Shown: positions 44,402 to 56,049, counted from the first letter of the stretch. The stretch: 64,000 nt of DNA from Malaya genurostris (GCF_030247185.1 NC_080571.1:16585631-16649630); one strand, 5' to 3'. Notes: generated by a model not told the origin, from the sequence alone. Program-made: numbers and translations.

Positions 44402-46490
44402 TTCATTTCACTATCCAGTCCTGCATTCGCAAAATGCTTGAAGGATCTCTCCTTATCTAAAGACATTTAACCTTTATATCTCGAATGTGCTACGAATATG
44501 TTAATTATGATTGTTTGAAGTGGAATCTAAAAATAACGAAGAACGTCATGATTTATCAAACTCGTTCAGCACAGTTTTACGATCCGGATCCGAAAGGTCA
44601 TAAACTAAACGACTCGCGAAATTTGTCATTCGAAGTCGACAGATGGAACAAACCGAACAACCATGAGGTTAATCGCTTTTCCCCACTCAATTAAACAAAC
44701 GTCTTTCTTGTGGCGGAAAACCGCAGACACGCGTTTGTGCGAGCCCAAATCCATCCTGCCATATTTGCCATATTATCAAACGAGCCGAAACTATCGTCCC
44801 CGGGGATATCTGGATCGCCGAGACAATATTCCGAGATTGAGACCCAATTATTGTTCGGTGGGGAGGGGGAGAGAGAAAGTTTATTGTTTTCCGTTTTTCC
44901 ACCGACAGATCACTCCGCTCTGTGGCCGGTGACTGTGAAGGCACTCGGAAACCAGCCATCAGTTCCCGAGCACAAAATATTTGTGAATACGTGCCGGGTT
45001 GGTCGGGGTTGGAGTCGGTCGGTCGGCTGACTTCAAATCGCATTCCGAAAGTTCCCGGTAGATACCATCGGTTGATGGGAAAAGTTTTGTGCTGGGTGCT
45101 GGTTGCTACAAACGAACCGAACAGCAATGAGGACAGCGCACTGGCACTGGCACTGACGAACGGAAACTAATTGCTTTTTTCGGTGACGCAAACTTTTGCC
45201 ATCGTTAATGGGTGTGATGCTGAAATTGAATGATTTTCAATCAAATTATGCGCATACTTAAGGGTGGGAGTCGTTTTATTTTATTTTATTTTTTTGTGAA
45301 AACGCTTACACTTAGTTTGATAAAAACATAAAAAAACGCAAGGGGCAGAATGAGTTGATGAAAGTTTTTCTAAACTCAATTTGATGGGCTGATGTATGAG
45401 CTCAAACGAACCGGAACGAGCGAGTGCATGGGTGGTCTGAGCTTTTCCCCTTCCGTCCTCCTTTTCTGTTGGTTCGTTACTTCCCAACGAAGTGACGAGG
45501 AAATCTCGCTTTCACACGACTGTGTGGCAAACCGTGATCCGATTCAATCATTCAATAATTCTTCTTGTCACAAAGTCGATAACACTCAACGCGCAATCCA
45601 ATTATTCTAACCCATCGAATCCATTACGCTATCTCGTAGATCTTTTCCAAACATCTCTCACCTGAGACGTTTTCGACGAATGTTTGTGTATCTGGCGGAA
45701 AGCAAATAAAGTGTAGAAACAAATGTGTTTGCCTCGCCCCGCCTTGTTTGCTGCCAACAGCCAGCGGGTTGGAAGCGAAATCGATTTCCCGACTGAACGA
45801 ACTAGGTCACGCACCTCTCCTCTGCCCGTTTGGTTTTGGGGTGGCACGAGTTCAGTCGGTTTTTGACGCCCTGCCACTTGGTAAGGTATCAGCTCGGGAA
45901 ATTTATCCTGGCTGAATAATTCATCATTTTTAAAAGAAGAGAACGATGATTTGATTGCTAGGCGGCATTAGGAAGGTCAGAGAGATAAATGGAATCTTGG
46001 TTATGAGGTGCAAAACTGGCGTACCAGGAGACACCCTAGTCTCTAGTAGAAGTGCGGAAACAGAAACAATATTTTTCACTCGTCACTCCTGGTGCTGGTC
46101 GTGCGAAACGCAACCGATCAATTCCCATGCGACCTTTGATGTTCGAGCGCTCAGAACGTCAAGAACGGAAACGTTCTGCTGATGGTTACATCTTGTTGAC
46201 ACACGGCACTTGCCAGCGTACGAAAACGGAGCTTGAAAAGTTTCTCGACAGTGTGGTAATACAGTTTGATTTCATACCTCATCCGAGACTGGTGACACAG
46301 TAGAATCCTTTCTGCCATGACAAAACAGACAAAGAACCTTACGAACAAAGGGTAGTTATGATTCCCCGACCAAAGTTAATCGTTATTGACTGTAAACGGT
46401 GTAGTATTCGATTTCCGGTACTAAAAGAGAAAATTTGGTTATTAAGTGAATGCACTTTGATCTAAAGATGGTGATTGAGCTTCAATTAAA
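44402..46490. other. GC-richer unique sequence without recognised gene
   Basis: 44.6-45.2 and 45.4-46.2 kb are less AT-rich and contain no recognised transposon. Overlapping frames of 60-146 codons on both strands have no motifs and are probably chance. Such blocks may be conserved regulatory DNA; nothing in the sequence alone proves it. Confidence 0.4.
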
Positions 46491-46494
46491 CAAA

Positions 46495-46612
46495 ATTAAT
46501 ATTGCAGTATACATCCAATTCGCCTCTGAAAGCGAGGCAATCAAATTCGTAGCCACCAAAAACCACGTACATGATGTTGTATTTCATGTTTTCATGTACG
46601 AAACGAGAAGTG
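46495..46612 (+). pseudogene. Very divergent ORF1 trace of the 48-kb retroposon family
   Basis: Translation gives INIAVYIQFASESEAIKFVA and then TKNHVHDVV. This parallels NNVVYIQFYKELDAIQFAKD and NNNVHYVEH in the intact protein (residues about 60-90). Only this segment is recognisable, so it is a remnant of a related, older family member. Confidence 0.6.
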
Positions 46613-47168
46613 AAGGGTGATTTTTAAGAGGTATAGGTTTTGATTTAAAAAAACACAAAAAATTGGAGAAAATTTATGATATTTTCATTGGAATCGATAG
46701 AACGCTCAATACAATTTAATATATTTCACGGTATTTAAGGTCTGAGGTCAGTGTGTTTTAGGGCGTTTCAGAGGGCTATTTTCTCGCTTCAAAGCTGATT
46801 TTCTCAGAAACGGCAACGAATATCAAAAAAACCCAACTGACAATCTCTTTGAAAATTAGTTTAGATTATTCGGTGAAAATTTCAGAATGGTTCATTGACT
46901 TTAGCGGTCGAGAAAGTCTTTTTTCTGAAGGAAGAATTGCATAGACGAAAACGCCGTCTTTCAACTTGTTCATTGAATATCTCGCCTCAAAGGCATAGAT
47001 AAAAATTCTATCCTGACAATTTCTAGATAATTTAATTTAGACTCGATTAGTACATAAAACATATACATATGTTGTCGCGATAAAAATGAAGTGAATGTTA
47101 TTTTTGTGAAGGTAAGTCGATTTCTATGCACGCGCCATTTTTTCTCCTCCAGTTTCCTGGTAACGTAA
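46613..47168 (-). repeat. Dispersed repeat 'B', uninterrupted copy
   Basis: From TCTGAGGTCAGTGTGTTTTA (46741) to CCAGTTTCCTGGTAACGTAAC (47168) this is collinear with the flanks of the transposon at 4618-5606, in inverted orientation. It has the undisrupted ACAACATATGTATATG-type site where that transposon inserted. Left of it, GGGTGATTTTTAAGAGGTATA near 46617 looks like the start of another small repeat. Confidence 0.75.
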
Positions 47169-47512
47169 CGCAGGACCTTTTTTCGACCCGTTTTCTGTTT
47201 ATCCTCAAAGGTGTTATTCTCACCGAACTTCCTGATTGCATTTCGCACGGCATTTTCACTTACTCCTTTCATTTTTGCTATTTTTCTCAGTGACAGTCCG
47301 CGTTCTGTGCACCATTTGTACACAATTTTTCGACGTTGTTCTGCTAAAAGTCCACGCATTTCGAAACAAACTAATGAAAACGAATAAACAACTGCACATG
47401 TAGTTAGAGAAGAGTGTAAACAACAGGACTCAGCCATAAAAATTGACAGATTCTGAACCATTGAGAAATGGCAACGGTTTTTGGTTACGTCCATACTTTC
47501 TGGGACAGTCTT
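47169..47512 (-). pseudogene. 5' fragment of a DD37E transposon, fused to repeat B
   Basis: It ends at the right with the inverted repeat GTCCATACTTTCTGGGACAG and CTT before TA, the same terminus as the element at 53653-54954. The transposase start MRGLLAEQRRKIVYKWCTERG is readable on the minus strand through GRKKV, where the sequence breaks abruptly into repeat B at CGTAAC|GCAGGACC. The rest of the element, including the catalytic domain and other end, is missing. Confidence 0.88.
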
Positions 47513-47514
47513 TA

Positions 47515-47840
47515 ACATTGGTCGCAAACCATAAAAACTGTTAAAAAGTTATACAATTGATTTTTTCCATCACAAAACTTCAACTTTACAATATTTACTT
47601 ATTTTTCGTAACAACAATAGGCATTTATGGACAACATATCCAAAAATTAGCAGAATCGACCGAGTGGTTAAGAAGAAGTTATGATTTTTTTTAAATGTAT
47701 TTTTTGAAGAAAATGGAAAAAAATCGATTTTTTGATCCACCCTAACAAGGAAATGGTCACCCTAATGACAAAATAAAAAAAATACGGGTCAACTATTTTT
47801 CGATGCAGAACGATTCTTCCAAATATTGCGAAGTTCTGAG
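47515..47840 (-). repeat. Inverted copy of the GGGTGACC repeat
   Basis: CACCCTAACAAGGAAATGGTCACCCTA near 47730-47755 is the reverse complement of the left end of the 25.6-29.4-kb repeat. The flanking TTTTTCGATGCAGAACGATTC and CAAATATTG also match that locus in inverted orientation, so the two loci share a larger unit. Confidence 0.6.
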
Positions 47841-48086
47841 AGATCGTAAATCAGTTTCTCATGGAATTGTTAAATTAGAAGTAGCAATATAGCAAAAAAC
47901 AGCTACAAAAAGGCTAAGAAATTGGTTCAAAGTATCAGTAGAATAGTTAAATATTTGCAACAAATAACCCGAACGAACAAAGACAAACAAACATAATTTG
48001 CAAAAATAAAAAAATATATATCAGAAGATAGTAGAAAGTAGTAGAAGACAAAATTGCAGAAACAGTTCGCTTTCTCATCTCATCCA

Positions 48087-48278
48087 AAGCAAAGTCTTGG
48101 CATTACATTCCTTTGGTGGAATTTGGCCTTTCTGTTTCAACAGACTTCGCAGCCGATTCTTAGTGTACAGAATCATTGCATGGCTAGTACTATGGATCCT
48201 ACTGACACTAAGAATCCTTCAAGGTCGGGGCTCGAACATACGACAACTGGCTTGTAAGACCAGCGTCCTATGCATTGA
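48087..48278 (-). mobile_element. tRNA-derived SINE in the leader of copy B
   Basis: On the minus strand ACGCTGGTCTTACAAGCCAG resembles a tRNA anticodon arm and GTATGTTCGAGCCCCGACC a B box/T arm. A body containing ATTCTTAGTGTCAGTAGGAT, ATGCAATGATTCTG and CAGACTTCGC-like inverted words follows, ending AATGCCAAGACTTTG. Copy A lacks this block, having CATCCAAGTCAGTCGATAAA uninterrupted, so the insertion is specific to copy B. No A box is obvious, hence the head is partial. Confidence 0.75.
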
Positions 48279-48359
48279 TCGATAAATCAAAACCGCTTAC
48301 GTGTGGGACAGAAGAAACCAAGTACAGTATTGTGTAGTGAACAATAGAACGACCTCGAA

Positions 48360-49367
48360 ATGAGTGAACTAAACGAACAAAAGCTACCGCCGACACGAAA
48401 GAATACAATTGTTGTTGACTTCAGGCAGTGCAAAATTCGACCTTCGATACGAGAACTTGAAGGTTTGCTTAAGAAGCACATTAAACGTGTGCATTTACTT
48501 CAATGCAATAAGACGAATAATGTTGTTTACATCCAGTTTTATAAAGAGTTGGATGCAATTCAATTCGCAAAAGACAATAACAATGTGCACTATGTGGAGC
48601 ACGAGAACATTAAGTACAATATTCCAGTATATATGGAAGATAGTGCTATAGAAGTGCGTGTGCATGATCTTCTCTCAAGCGTCACCGATTCTTATATTCG
48701 CAAAACTATGTCCCAATACGGAGAGATTCTCTCTATCGAAAAAGAAAAGTGGAAGAATTTTTTCCCCGGTATTCTAAATGGCGTACATTTGTTACGCATG
48801 CGCTTGAAGAGGCCTATACATTCTTATGTGATTTTTGGTCAAGATACAAGAATTCCGTGCAAATCACTTGTCACCTATGACAATCAGATAGCCACATGTC
48901 AATATTGCCGAAAAGCTGTACACTACGGTAAGCCATGTGATAAACTGGACAAGCAGACAACCACACCAAAGGACCGCGGTGCTTCCTTCACACCAACTTC
49001 AAGCAACCCCAGTACACCTGTGACAGCCACCAACAACAATGAAGCATCCCCTTCAACGAAACCATCAGTATCCCCTATAGAGCAAAGTACACCAGCTGCA
49101 GTTAACAACTTACCCTCCAACCAACCAGCAACTGCAATCAATGTACAACAAGCCGCATCTACAGCAGCTCTCAACGAACCCAAGACTACGATCAACAAGG
49201 ACAACGAAAAGAAAACGGAAATCACACACAACACCGACGACGAAGCAATGGATGATGAGATAAGCCGAGGACGAAGTGACCCCCGATCCTCGTTGGATGG
49301 AAATGGAAACTCATCTCCCCCTAGAAAAAGGGTGACAACGAGATCCAATAGCAAAAAAAAATTTTAA
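48360..49367 (+). CDS. ORF1-like RNA-binding protein (RRM-like plus CCHC knuckle), 335 aa
   Basis: An intact frame from ATG (CGAAATGAG, lost in copy A) to TAA. Residues 1-97 are basic (KLPPTRKNTIVVDF, VVYIQFYKEL). About 98-165 read like an RRM fold (EVRVHDLLSSV...MSQYGEILSIEKEKW...HLLRMRLKRP). A CCHC zinc knuckle has C180, C183, H188 and C193. The remainder is a Thr/Asn/Ser/Pro-rich linker, then an acidic DDEAMDDE patch and a basic tail PPRKRVTTRS. This architecture is that of LINE ORF1/gag-like proteins, which bind element RNA. No RT frame follows; the A tail begins within 80 bases. It could be a live non-autonomous element gene or a recent dead copy; expression is unknown. Confidence 0.8.
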   Translation: MSELNEQKLPPTRKNTIVVDFRQCKIRPSIRELEGLLKKHIKRVHLLQCNKTNNVVYIQFYKELDAIQFAKDNNNVHYVEHENIKYNIPVYMEDSAIEVRVHDLLSSVTDSYIRKTMSQYGEILSIEKEKWKNFFPGILNGVHLLRMRLKRPIHSYVIFGQDTRIPCKSLVTYDNQIATCQYCRKAVHYGKPCDKLDKQTTTPKDRGASFTPTSSNPSTPVTATNNNEASPSTKPSVSPIEQSTPAAVNNLPSNQPATAINVQQAASTAALNEPKTTINKDNEKKTEITHNTDDEAMDDEISRGRSDPRSSLDGNGNSSPPRKRVTTRSNSKKKF

Positions 49368-49455
49368 GCAACAAAAATGTAAGCCAATCGGCCACGTAAA
49401 GCTTGTACGCAAAAAGGCCAGAATAAAAATTTTATCACAAAAAAAATTGCAGAAA

Positions 49456-51395
49456 CATCGCAGTAAGTAGGATGAAAAGAGTAGAAACTGTATAAAATGA
49501 TAAGAACAAAATTAAGGTAAAAGCCACTCATTTAGGGTGATTTTTCGTTAACCGTATTGTCGTTCTGTCATTTTAGATTTCAATTACTATTCGCACATAA
49601 TAAAATTCAGACCAAGTGAACTATAGGTACAATTATAGTAGTACCATTCTGGTGCAGGACTACGTCTCTCTCTTCTATAAATTTTCGAATTTCACACTTC
49701 TTTTGACAGATGAAAGCTTCAAGACTTGAAACACAAACAAGGCAAAATCATAGGAACCAGATTCTCATTTCGAGCATTGAAAATAGACTATTCGTTATTA
49801 AAAAAAAAACAACTAAAACATTTTCCCGATCGGAAGGTACTGTTTCAAAAATATACAAATATTCCATTCTTGCGAGTAAATTTTCGAGAAGCCATTTTAC
49901 AGACGTTATATGAAAAACGCAGTAATCTTTTCCTAGCTTTCTCTGAATAATGCGGTATTTTATCGTGTTAATAATACACTAATGTGGTTTTTGTTGTTTG
50001 AATTGGGACAGGCACTTGAAAGGTATTGCATTTAATAAAATGAATAGGCAAGACGCTGCGAGACACGAGCAAAATAATAAGCCTTGGAACATGATCTGAA
50101 AGGAAAAAACACCTGTTACCATTCCCGTTATACGCCGGAAATCGGGCGCATCAATGAAAAATACGCGATACTCGTAGAGTGTGACGGAAACCGATGAAAT
50201 AGTTCATGATTCTATCGCTATCATATTCGTTACATGAACAGACACCATATTCGTAGTAACGGAACTGTATACATCTCGTAACATGTTTCTCTTGGATTCA
50301 ACATTTGTTCTGCGAAACCGATGAATGTGCTGGAGTGGGTCAATGTTTCGCACATTCCCGGGTTCGCCAAACTACGTCAAACACTTTGGCATCAAAGTAA
50401 CTTTTCATTTTCGTACGTGATGTGATGTGAGATGATGCTGTACGTTTGCCGAGGAGAGGAAAGAAGGAAGGGTTACTGCAAACATGTTTCGCCCCATTTC
50501 AATCGAAAATTAATCATCTCAATCGTACTCGTTTGCCAATTTGCGGCCGCTTTGGTCGGAAAATGATGATGATGATGATGATGGTATCTGAGCACGTGCT
50601 GACGAATGACGGCAAGTTTTGTTGGCGGTATTTTACCACTGCCTAGTAACTAGAACCGGCTTCTAATGCGGATTTTACGTCTTCGTTGCGCTCATAAAAA
50701 AACAAAATCTTATTTAGATAAAATCTACAGAATGTGACATCTTTCTATGTCATATAAGTGTATGCATTGAAAATTGGGAAAGTTTAGATTCCTTGCTATC
50801 TTTTATGACTTTCCGCAGCAATAACATGAACTTTTCGAACACACACTCACACTTTCAAATGCAGAAGTAAGATTAAATGCACTGGTTTCTTGCCGGTAAA
50901 TACATTTATGAAGAAATGATTCATCCCCTCACCTTTCTTGAGCTTCAGGAAAATATCTGAAAACCCACTTATTATTTGAAATTTACTCATTACTTTTTCT
51001 CTTTTTAACGACTAAGTCTAATAGTCAATATTTCTTTTTTCTTTTTGTGACATTCAGCTAACCAAAATTATAGAATATGAGGATGTATATATATATTAAG
51101 AACGGAAAGGTGAGACGTGATAGAGAGTCATTTATGCAAGCGGAAATCTTTTGGAAACTGATCAATGCGAATCACCCGAGTCTATGGTATGTCGGAAAGT
51201 AGTCTCTAAAGATCTTTTATCATTTACTATCCGAACCGGCAAAAGTCATTACAACTGCAAATTTCTTCATCATGGTTGTATTTGTAAGCTCGTATGAAAA
51301 AGCAAAGTCCTGACATTAAATTACTTCTGTTTTGTTTTTCTAGATATCAATTTAATCACTTGCAGCTACACTTTCCTTTTCATTTTTGCCTTTGT
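49456..51395. other. AT-rich non-coding sequence
   Basis: A (GAT)n microsatellite lies at about 50563-50583. No gene, transposase or RNA was recognised; the short frames are unsupported. Confidence 0.5.
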
Positions 51396-52010
51396 CATAT
51401 AGAAAGGTTATGCAATCACTGTGAACACCGACTTTCAAACCGAGGCCTGTGGTCCCATACAAAATTCCTGAATATTATTGGGATCCGACTTCCTGTTCAA
51501 GAATTATAGGGTAAGATGTGCAAAAATAGTGAAAATAAGTGCACCAACTTTTTTCGATTTTCACGAACTTAGATTCAAATGAAAGCTCTGTAGGTCTCAT
51601 ACTAAATTCCTAAATTACATATGGATCTGACTTTCAGTTGCGGAGTTATGGGGTAAAATGTGCAAAAAAATGAAAATATGTGCTCTGTGTTTTCTCATAG
51701 ATGACTGAACTGACTTTTCACAAACTTAGGTTCAAATGAAAGATCCTGTGGTCCCATACGGAATTCCTGAATTTCATCTGGATCCGACCGGAAATAAAGG
51801 GGGAAGTGTGTTGAATATTTTATACAATCACTGAAAGCAAAAAAACGAAAAAAAAATTACCACAAATCTTCTCCAACTTATAGTTTTTGTCAGTAAACGG
51901 CCAAACGAACCGATTTCGGTTATTCTTTCAAGAATCGAAGAAAATTATTTTAAAGAAATCCACAGTATTATATATGACCGGTTCAAAAAGGCAATAAATT
52001 TCAGTAAGCT
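51396..52010 (+). repeat. Dispersed family 'A' copy
   Basis: It begins GCCTTTGTCATATAGAAAGG and repeats the family phrases two to three times: AAACCGAGGCCTG, TTGGGATCCGACTTCCTGTTC, ACTTAGATTCAAATGAAAG, GGTCCCATACGGAATTCCTG. The degenerate internal tandem structure (about 130-150-bp period) is clearest here. The right end is decayed. Confidence 0.7.
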
Positions 52011-52109
52011 ATTCTGGTAGCATTTAGGTTCATAAATTTGCTGCTTACTGCTTTCAGAAGTTATGAAAGCGTTATCGTTCTTCGGCATCTCCTCATCAAT
52101 TCTGTTCTG

Positions 52110-52330
52110 AAAATACCCAAATCGTAAGAAATATCAACAAACCGGAAGTTCCTAAAGTACCCATAATGTAAGGGGTTTCAAGAAATATCAACAAACCGAA
52201 AATCGTCATCCTGGAACGATCTGAAATGATGTTTTCCATTATCTACTGATCAAATCCGTCCAGAAAATGCTTATATTGAGAGGGTTTTCAAGAAATGTCA
52301 ATGAACCGGAAATATCCATCTTTGATTTCG
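52110..52330 (+). repeat. Short degenerate tandem repeat
   Basis: AAGAAATATCAACAAACCGG or a close variant occurs three times (about 52124, 52183, 52290), with partly matching spacers. Confidence 0.55.
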
Positions 52331-52477
52331 GAGCGATCTTAAACATTGCTTTCCGACAGCTGACCACAGAGATTTTTTTGTGCAACTTAGTCCAATTCCA
52401 CGTATTTAGAAAGACAGCACCAGTTTCCCTTTTGTACTGGATTGTACTCAAAATTAACTATTTACTGTCTTTTATGC

Positions 52478-52600
52478 AGCCCACCTGGATTCGATTCCCT
52501 GCCTCGATCATAGGGTCAGAAAGTTTTTCTGGTCCGAAGAAGCGAATGACCTCAAAATTAAAAAAAAAATCCTCTATAATCGAAACAAAAAATTCTTTAA
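52478..52600 (+). repeat. SINE fragment with B-box-like head
   Basis: CCTGGATTCGATTCCCTGCC resembles a pol III B box. The body ATAGGGTCAGAAAGTTTTTC, TGGTCCGAAGAAGCGAATGA follows and ends in an A-rich run. No A box is visible, so this is 5'-truncated. Confidence 0.55.
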
Positions 52601-52619
52601 CATAAAACCGAAATACTTG

Positions 52620-53650
52620 CAGAGGACTGTATAGAGTATTGCTGATGCCATGAATTAACATGACGAACAAGTTTAAATAGTTTTTTCAGCCACATTTTGG
52701 AGATTTTTTACAATTTTTTATGTCGTCATCTTCTATTGAATTTTAAGACCCATTACCCTGTAATTTCTGAATCGAAAGTAGGAATCTGATAATTTTCAGT
52801 AATTTCGTATGGGACCATAAGTTTCAATTCAATTTGATTTTTTAAATGAAATTCGGTTTTACCTTCTTTAAAAAAACGATTGAACTCCGCTAATCGCGAT
52901 ACTTTCGGATCCCGAATTCAGAAGCGGGTGTAACCAAAGTCGACTGGAATTCAACAGTAACCTAAGGGATTGTAAGCAATTTCATTTGATTCGAAATTTT
53001 TGAAAATCAGTGTAGCCATCTTTGGGAAATCGTAGTGCGCTTCAAATCAAACATTTTGGTACCATGTGGAATCGGAAGCCGAATACCAGTATAAATTGAT
53101 ACTTTTTTTTTTAGCTGTGTCTCCGGAACTGAAAGTCAGATCTGCGAAAAAAACGTACTTAATCCACCTAACAGTTTTATCGATCCACTTGTTTTCTGCA
53201 TCAACAATCGATTGTCTTTCAAAAATTGATTCTAGAAAGACTGGTCACCAATTTAAATAAATATACATATATTTTAAATTATATATGAGTGACATGAAAA
53301 TTTCGTTTTTCAGTGGTTGTACTTACAATCTATTTGTAATTATAAAAATATATGGGTTATCACTTTGAATTCAAAGAGAAATCCGAGCTTCCAAAGCAAG
53401 GAACAATTATGTTGCCAAAAAGGATCCGTGCGAAAAGCATATCGAACCAACTATTGGGATATGGGATATTGGGAAATATTTAGTCTTCAAGGTGAATTGT
53501 GACATTTGCTCAGTTCGTTTCCCAAAGTGTAAAAGGTAAAAAGATAAAAAGATAAAACTACATTTTGGGGCTTCCGATATTTCCGAATATTTCAGATCTC
53601 GACATCAATCTATTTCTAAGAGTTTATGTGTTCGGCATGTTTTCTCATAA
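52620..53650. other. AT-rich non-coding sequence
   Basis: No gene was recognised; a few words resemble dispersed family A but not clearly enough to define a copy. Confidence 0.45.
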
Positions 53651-53652
53651 TA

Positions 53653-54954
53653 AAGACTGTCCCAGAAAGTATGGACGCACTTTGATTTCGCTGTAAATAA
53701 TTCACAAGTGTTAGATATTCAAATCTTATTCGATATACTAATAATATTAGACTACAACAACAGAATATTATTCTCAACATTTGCTACTTAGCCATTGTAG
53801 ACTAGCTGGCGCACCTTCTTGCGAACGTTCCTCATTAAATTCCGTACAGACTTCTTGGCGACAAGTTTTGACACTTTTTTCCAATCTTTTTCGAACTGTT
53901 GAATGGTTTCGGCTGCCGAGACATGTTTCCTAAGATGTGCCTTCGTTAATGCCCAAAATTCCTCAATTGGTCGAAGTTGTGGGCAATTTGGTGAATTCAT
54001 GTCTTTTGGGACAATGTCACATTTTTGGCAGTATACCATTCAACCGTTGATTTCGAGTAGTGGCAAGAAGCAAGATCTGACCAGAAGACAACAGGATCCT
54101 TGTGGCTTCAAATCATGGGTAGAAGTCGTTTTTGTAAACATTCCTTGATGTATATTTCGCTGTTCATTGAAGCAGTGGTGATGAAGGGTTTCGAAATCTT
54201 ACCGCAGCTACAAATTGCTTGCCAGACCATAGCTTTCTTACCAAATTTTTCGACTTTAATCGATGTCTCGGACTGGTTTAACACTTGCCCTTCTCGCACC
54301 GTATAATATTGTGGTCCCGGCAAGGATTTGTTATCGAGTTTTACGTAGGTTTCGTCGTCCAGAATTATGCAGTTCAAATTACCGGCAAGAATCGTATTGT
54401 ACAGCTTTTGAAACCTTGGCCTGATCGATGCTTCTTGTTTCGGACTACATTTTGGTTGTTTCTGCTTCTTATAGGTTCGAAGATTCAAACGTTCTTTAGC
54501 ACGAAGAACACTTGACTTTGAAGTGCCCACTGTTTTGGCCACATCCTCCTTCTGAAACCTCCTTCTTTTGCTCGAACGCCTTCAGTATACGTTTATCCAA
54601 CTGAGGGTTAGCAGGACCTTTTTTTCGACCCGTTTTCGGTTTATCCTCAAAGGTGTTATCCTCACCGAACTTCCTGATTGCATTTCGCACGGCTTTTTCA
54701 CTTACTGCTTCCATTTTTGCTATATTTCTCAGTGACAGTCCGCATTCTGTGCACCATTTGTACACAATTTTTCGACGTTGTTCTGCTGAAAGTCCACGCA
54801 TTTCGAAACAAACTAATGAAAACGAATAAACAACTGCACAAGTGGTTAGAGAAGAGTGTAAACAACAGGAAGCAGTCAGAAAAATTGACAGATTCTGAAT
54901 TATTGCGAAATGGCAGCGGTTTTTGGTTGCGTCCATACTTTCTGGGACAGACTT
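53653..54954 (-). mobile_element. DD37E Tc1/mariner-type transposon, full length
   Basis: Inverted repeats AAGACTGTCCCAGAAAGTAT (left) and AAGTCTGTCCCAGAAAGTAT (reading in from the right) of about 28 bp are flanked by TA. At 1302 bp it has the usual size. A second partial copy of this family is at 47169-47512. Confidence 0.93.
53788..54801 (-). pseudogene. DD37E transposase, two frameshifts
   Basis: Reading leftward from ATG at 54801: MRGLSAEQRRKIVYKWCTE, then a second helix-turn-helix with FGEDNTFEDKPKTGRKKG, a frameshift near 54540, and VGTSKSSVLRAKERL. CIILDDETYVKLDNKSL with the first Asp and AMVWQAICSCGKIS follow, then a second shift near 54110. The WSDLASCHYSKS motif (second Asp) is out of frame, with a third shift near 54040, before RPIEEFWALTKAHLRK with the Glu 37 residues after the second Asp. 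Catalytic residues all survive in DNA; only small indels break the gene, so it is the least damaged of the DD37E copies here. Confidence 0.9.
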
Positions 54955-55374
54955 TACTTCTGAAATGATCCAGAAAGAATAAAATGATATTTACTCTTTT
55001 TTCATTTCATAATCTTCAGAACGGAATTCCCAAGACTTGTTAACTTTATTAGAGTATCTACCAGGGAATTGTTTGTAGTATATCCCGATAACTGAGTGCA
55101 AATGAAAAAAATACCGAATGCGGAATTGCTCGTGTGCTATCCGACCTCGTTACCGCTTGTTCGGACCTAATTGAAGTAAAGAAACCTAGTTATGAATAGA
55201 CCGGACAAACGAGGCGGTTATAGGTTTGTATGCAAGAGGCTGCCGCTTCCGACAGCTCAGCTGGCGTCGGCTTCAGTTATGTAGATGCGCCACATCCATT
55301 ATCCAGTAGACATCAAAACAGAGAGATAATTTTGATGATGAATTTGCAGTTTTCTAATTCATTATGTGATGTAA

Positions 55375-55515
55375 ACGAAATTATCGTTTCGACGAAATGA
55401 CCCTTTCGGCGAAATGATTCTTTCGGCGAAATGATCCCTTCGGCGAAACGATTTTCGGCGAAACGATTTTCGGCGAAATGACTTTCGGCGAAATGGCATT
55501 CGGCGAAATGAACCG
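55375..55515. repeat. (TTTCGGCGAAATGA)n minisatellite
   Basis: About nine units of a 12-17-bp, nearly palindromic sequence (TTTCGGCGAAA); the minus strand reads FRRKSFRRKSFRR by coincidence. Inverted units lie at 56050-56140. Confidence 0.85.
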
Positions 55516-56049
55516 CTCCCCATAGTCACATAGTCTATTCTGAAATTTGATCTGACACCGACTTCCGGTTCCAGAGTAACGAGGTTCAAAGTGTGAGAAA
55601 TTGGAAAAAGTACACTTGATTTTCTATGGAACCGCTGGAATATTTTCCGCATAGTAACATTCGAATGGACGTTTTTTTGGTTTCATAATCTGTTATGGAT
55701 TTTTTTTTCAAATCCGACTTCCAGTTCCGTATTGACTCACGAACTGGAGCTCAAACGAAATGTTATATGCCTTGATGTTTATTTAGGATTCAATTATAAG
55801 ATGAAGAGTGTTAGGAATCCCAAGCCCTTATTCAAAATGACTATGCAAAGTACTTAAAAAATCGTTTTAACTGAATCCACATTTCGGTATTATTAGCAGA
55901 TGGCCATAGAAATTCTCTTGTCTTTTCCGATACCGGAAATAGTTTTCAAAAATAAACTTGCGTCTCAACGATTATGAGAATCATCATTACACCACAAGTT
56001 TCTAAGCTGTGTTCCTTTTGTTTTCGGGTGAGTTTGTGTTATTTTTCTC

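Larger units (their letters stand above)
48063..49443 (+). mobile_element. ORF1-only retroposon, copy B (intact ORF)
   Basis: AAATTGCAGAAA lies at both borders (48051-48062 and 49444-49455). The unit starts CAGTTCGCTTTCTCATC and ends after CGGCCACGTAAAGCTTGTAC in an A-rich tail. Compared with copy A it has no start-codon loss and no internal deletion in the coding region, but its 5' leader holds a SINE insertion (48087-48278). There is no endonuclease or RT, so it must have used another element's machinery. Confidence 0.88.

Noticed and set aside
44687..45127. 146-codon minus-strand frame as a host exon
   Set aside because: No recognised motif, competing overlapping frames on both strands, and no flanking splice pair; more likely chance in a GC-richer block.
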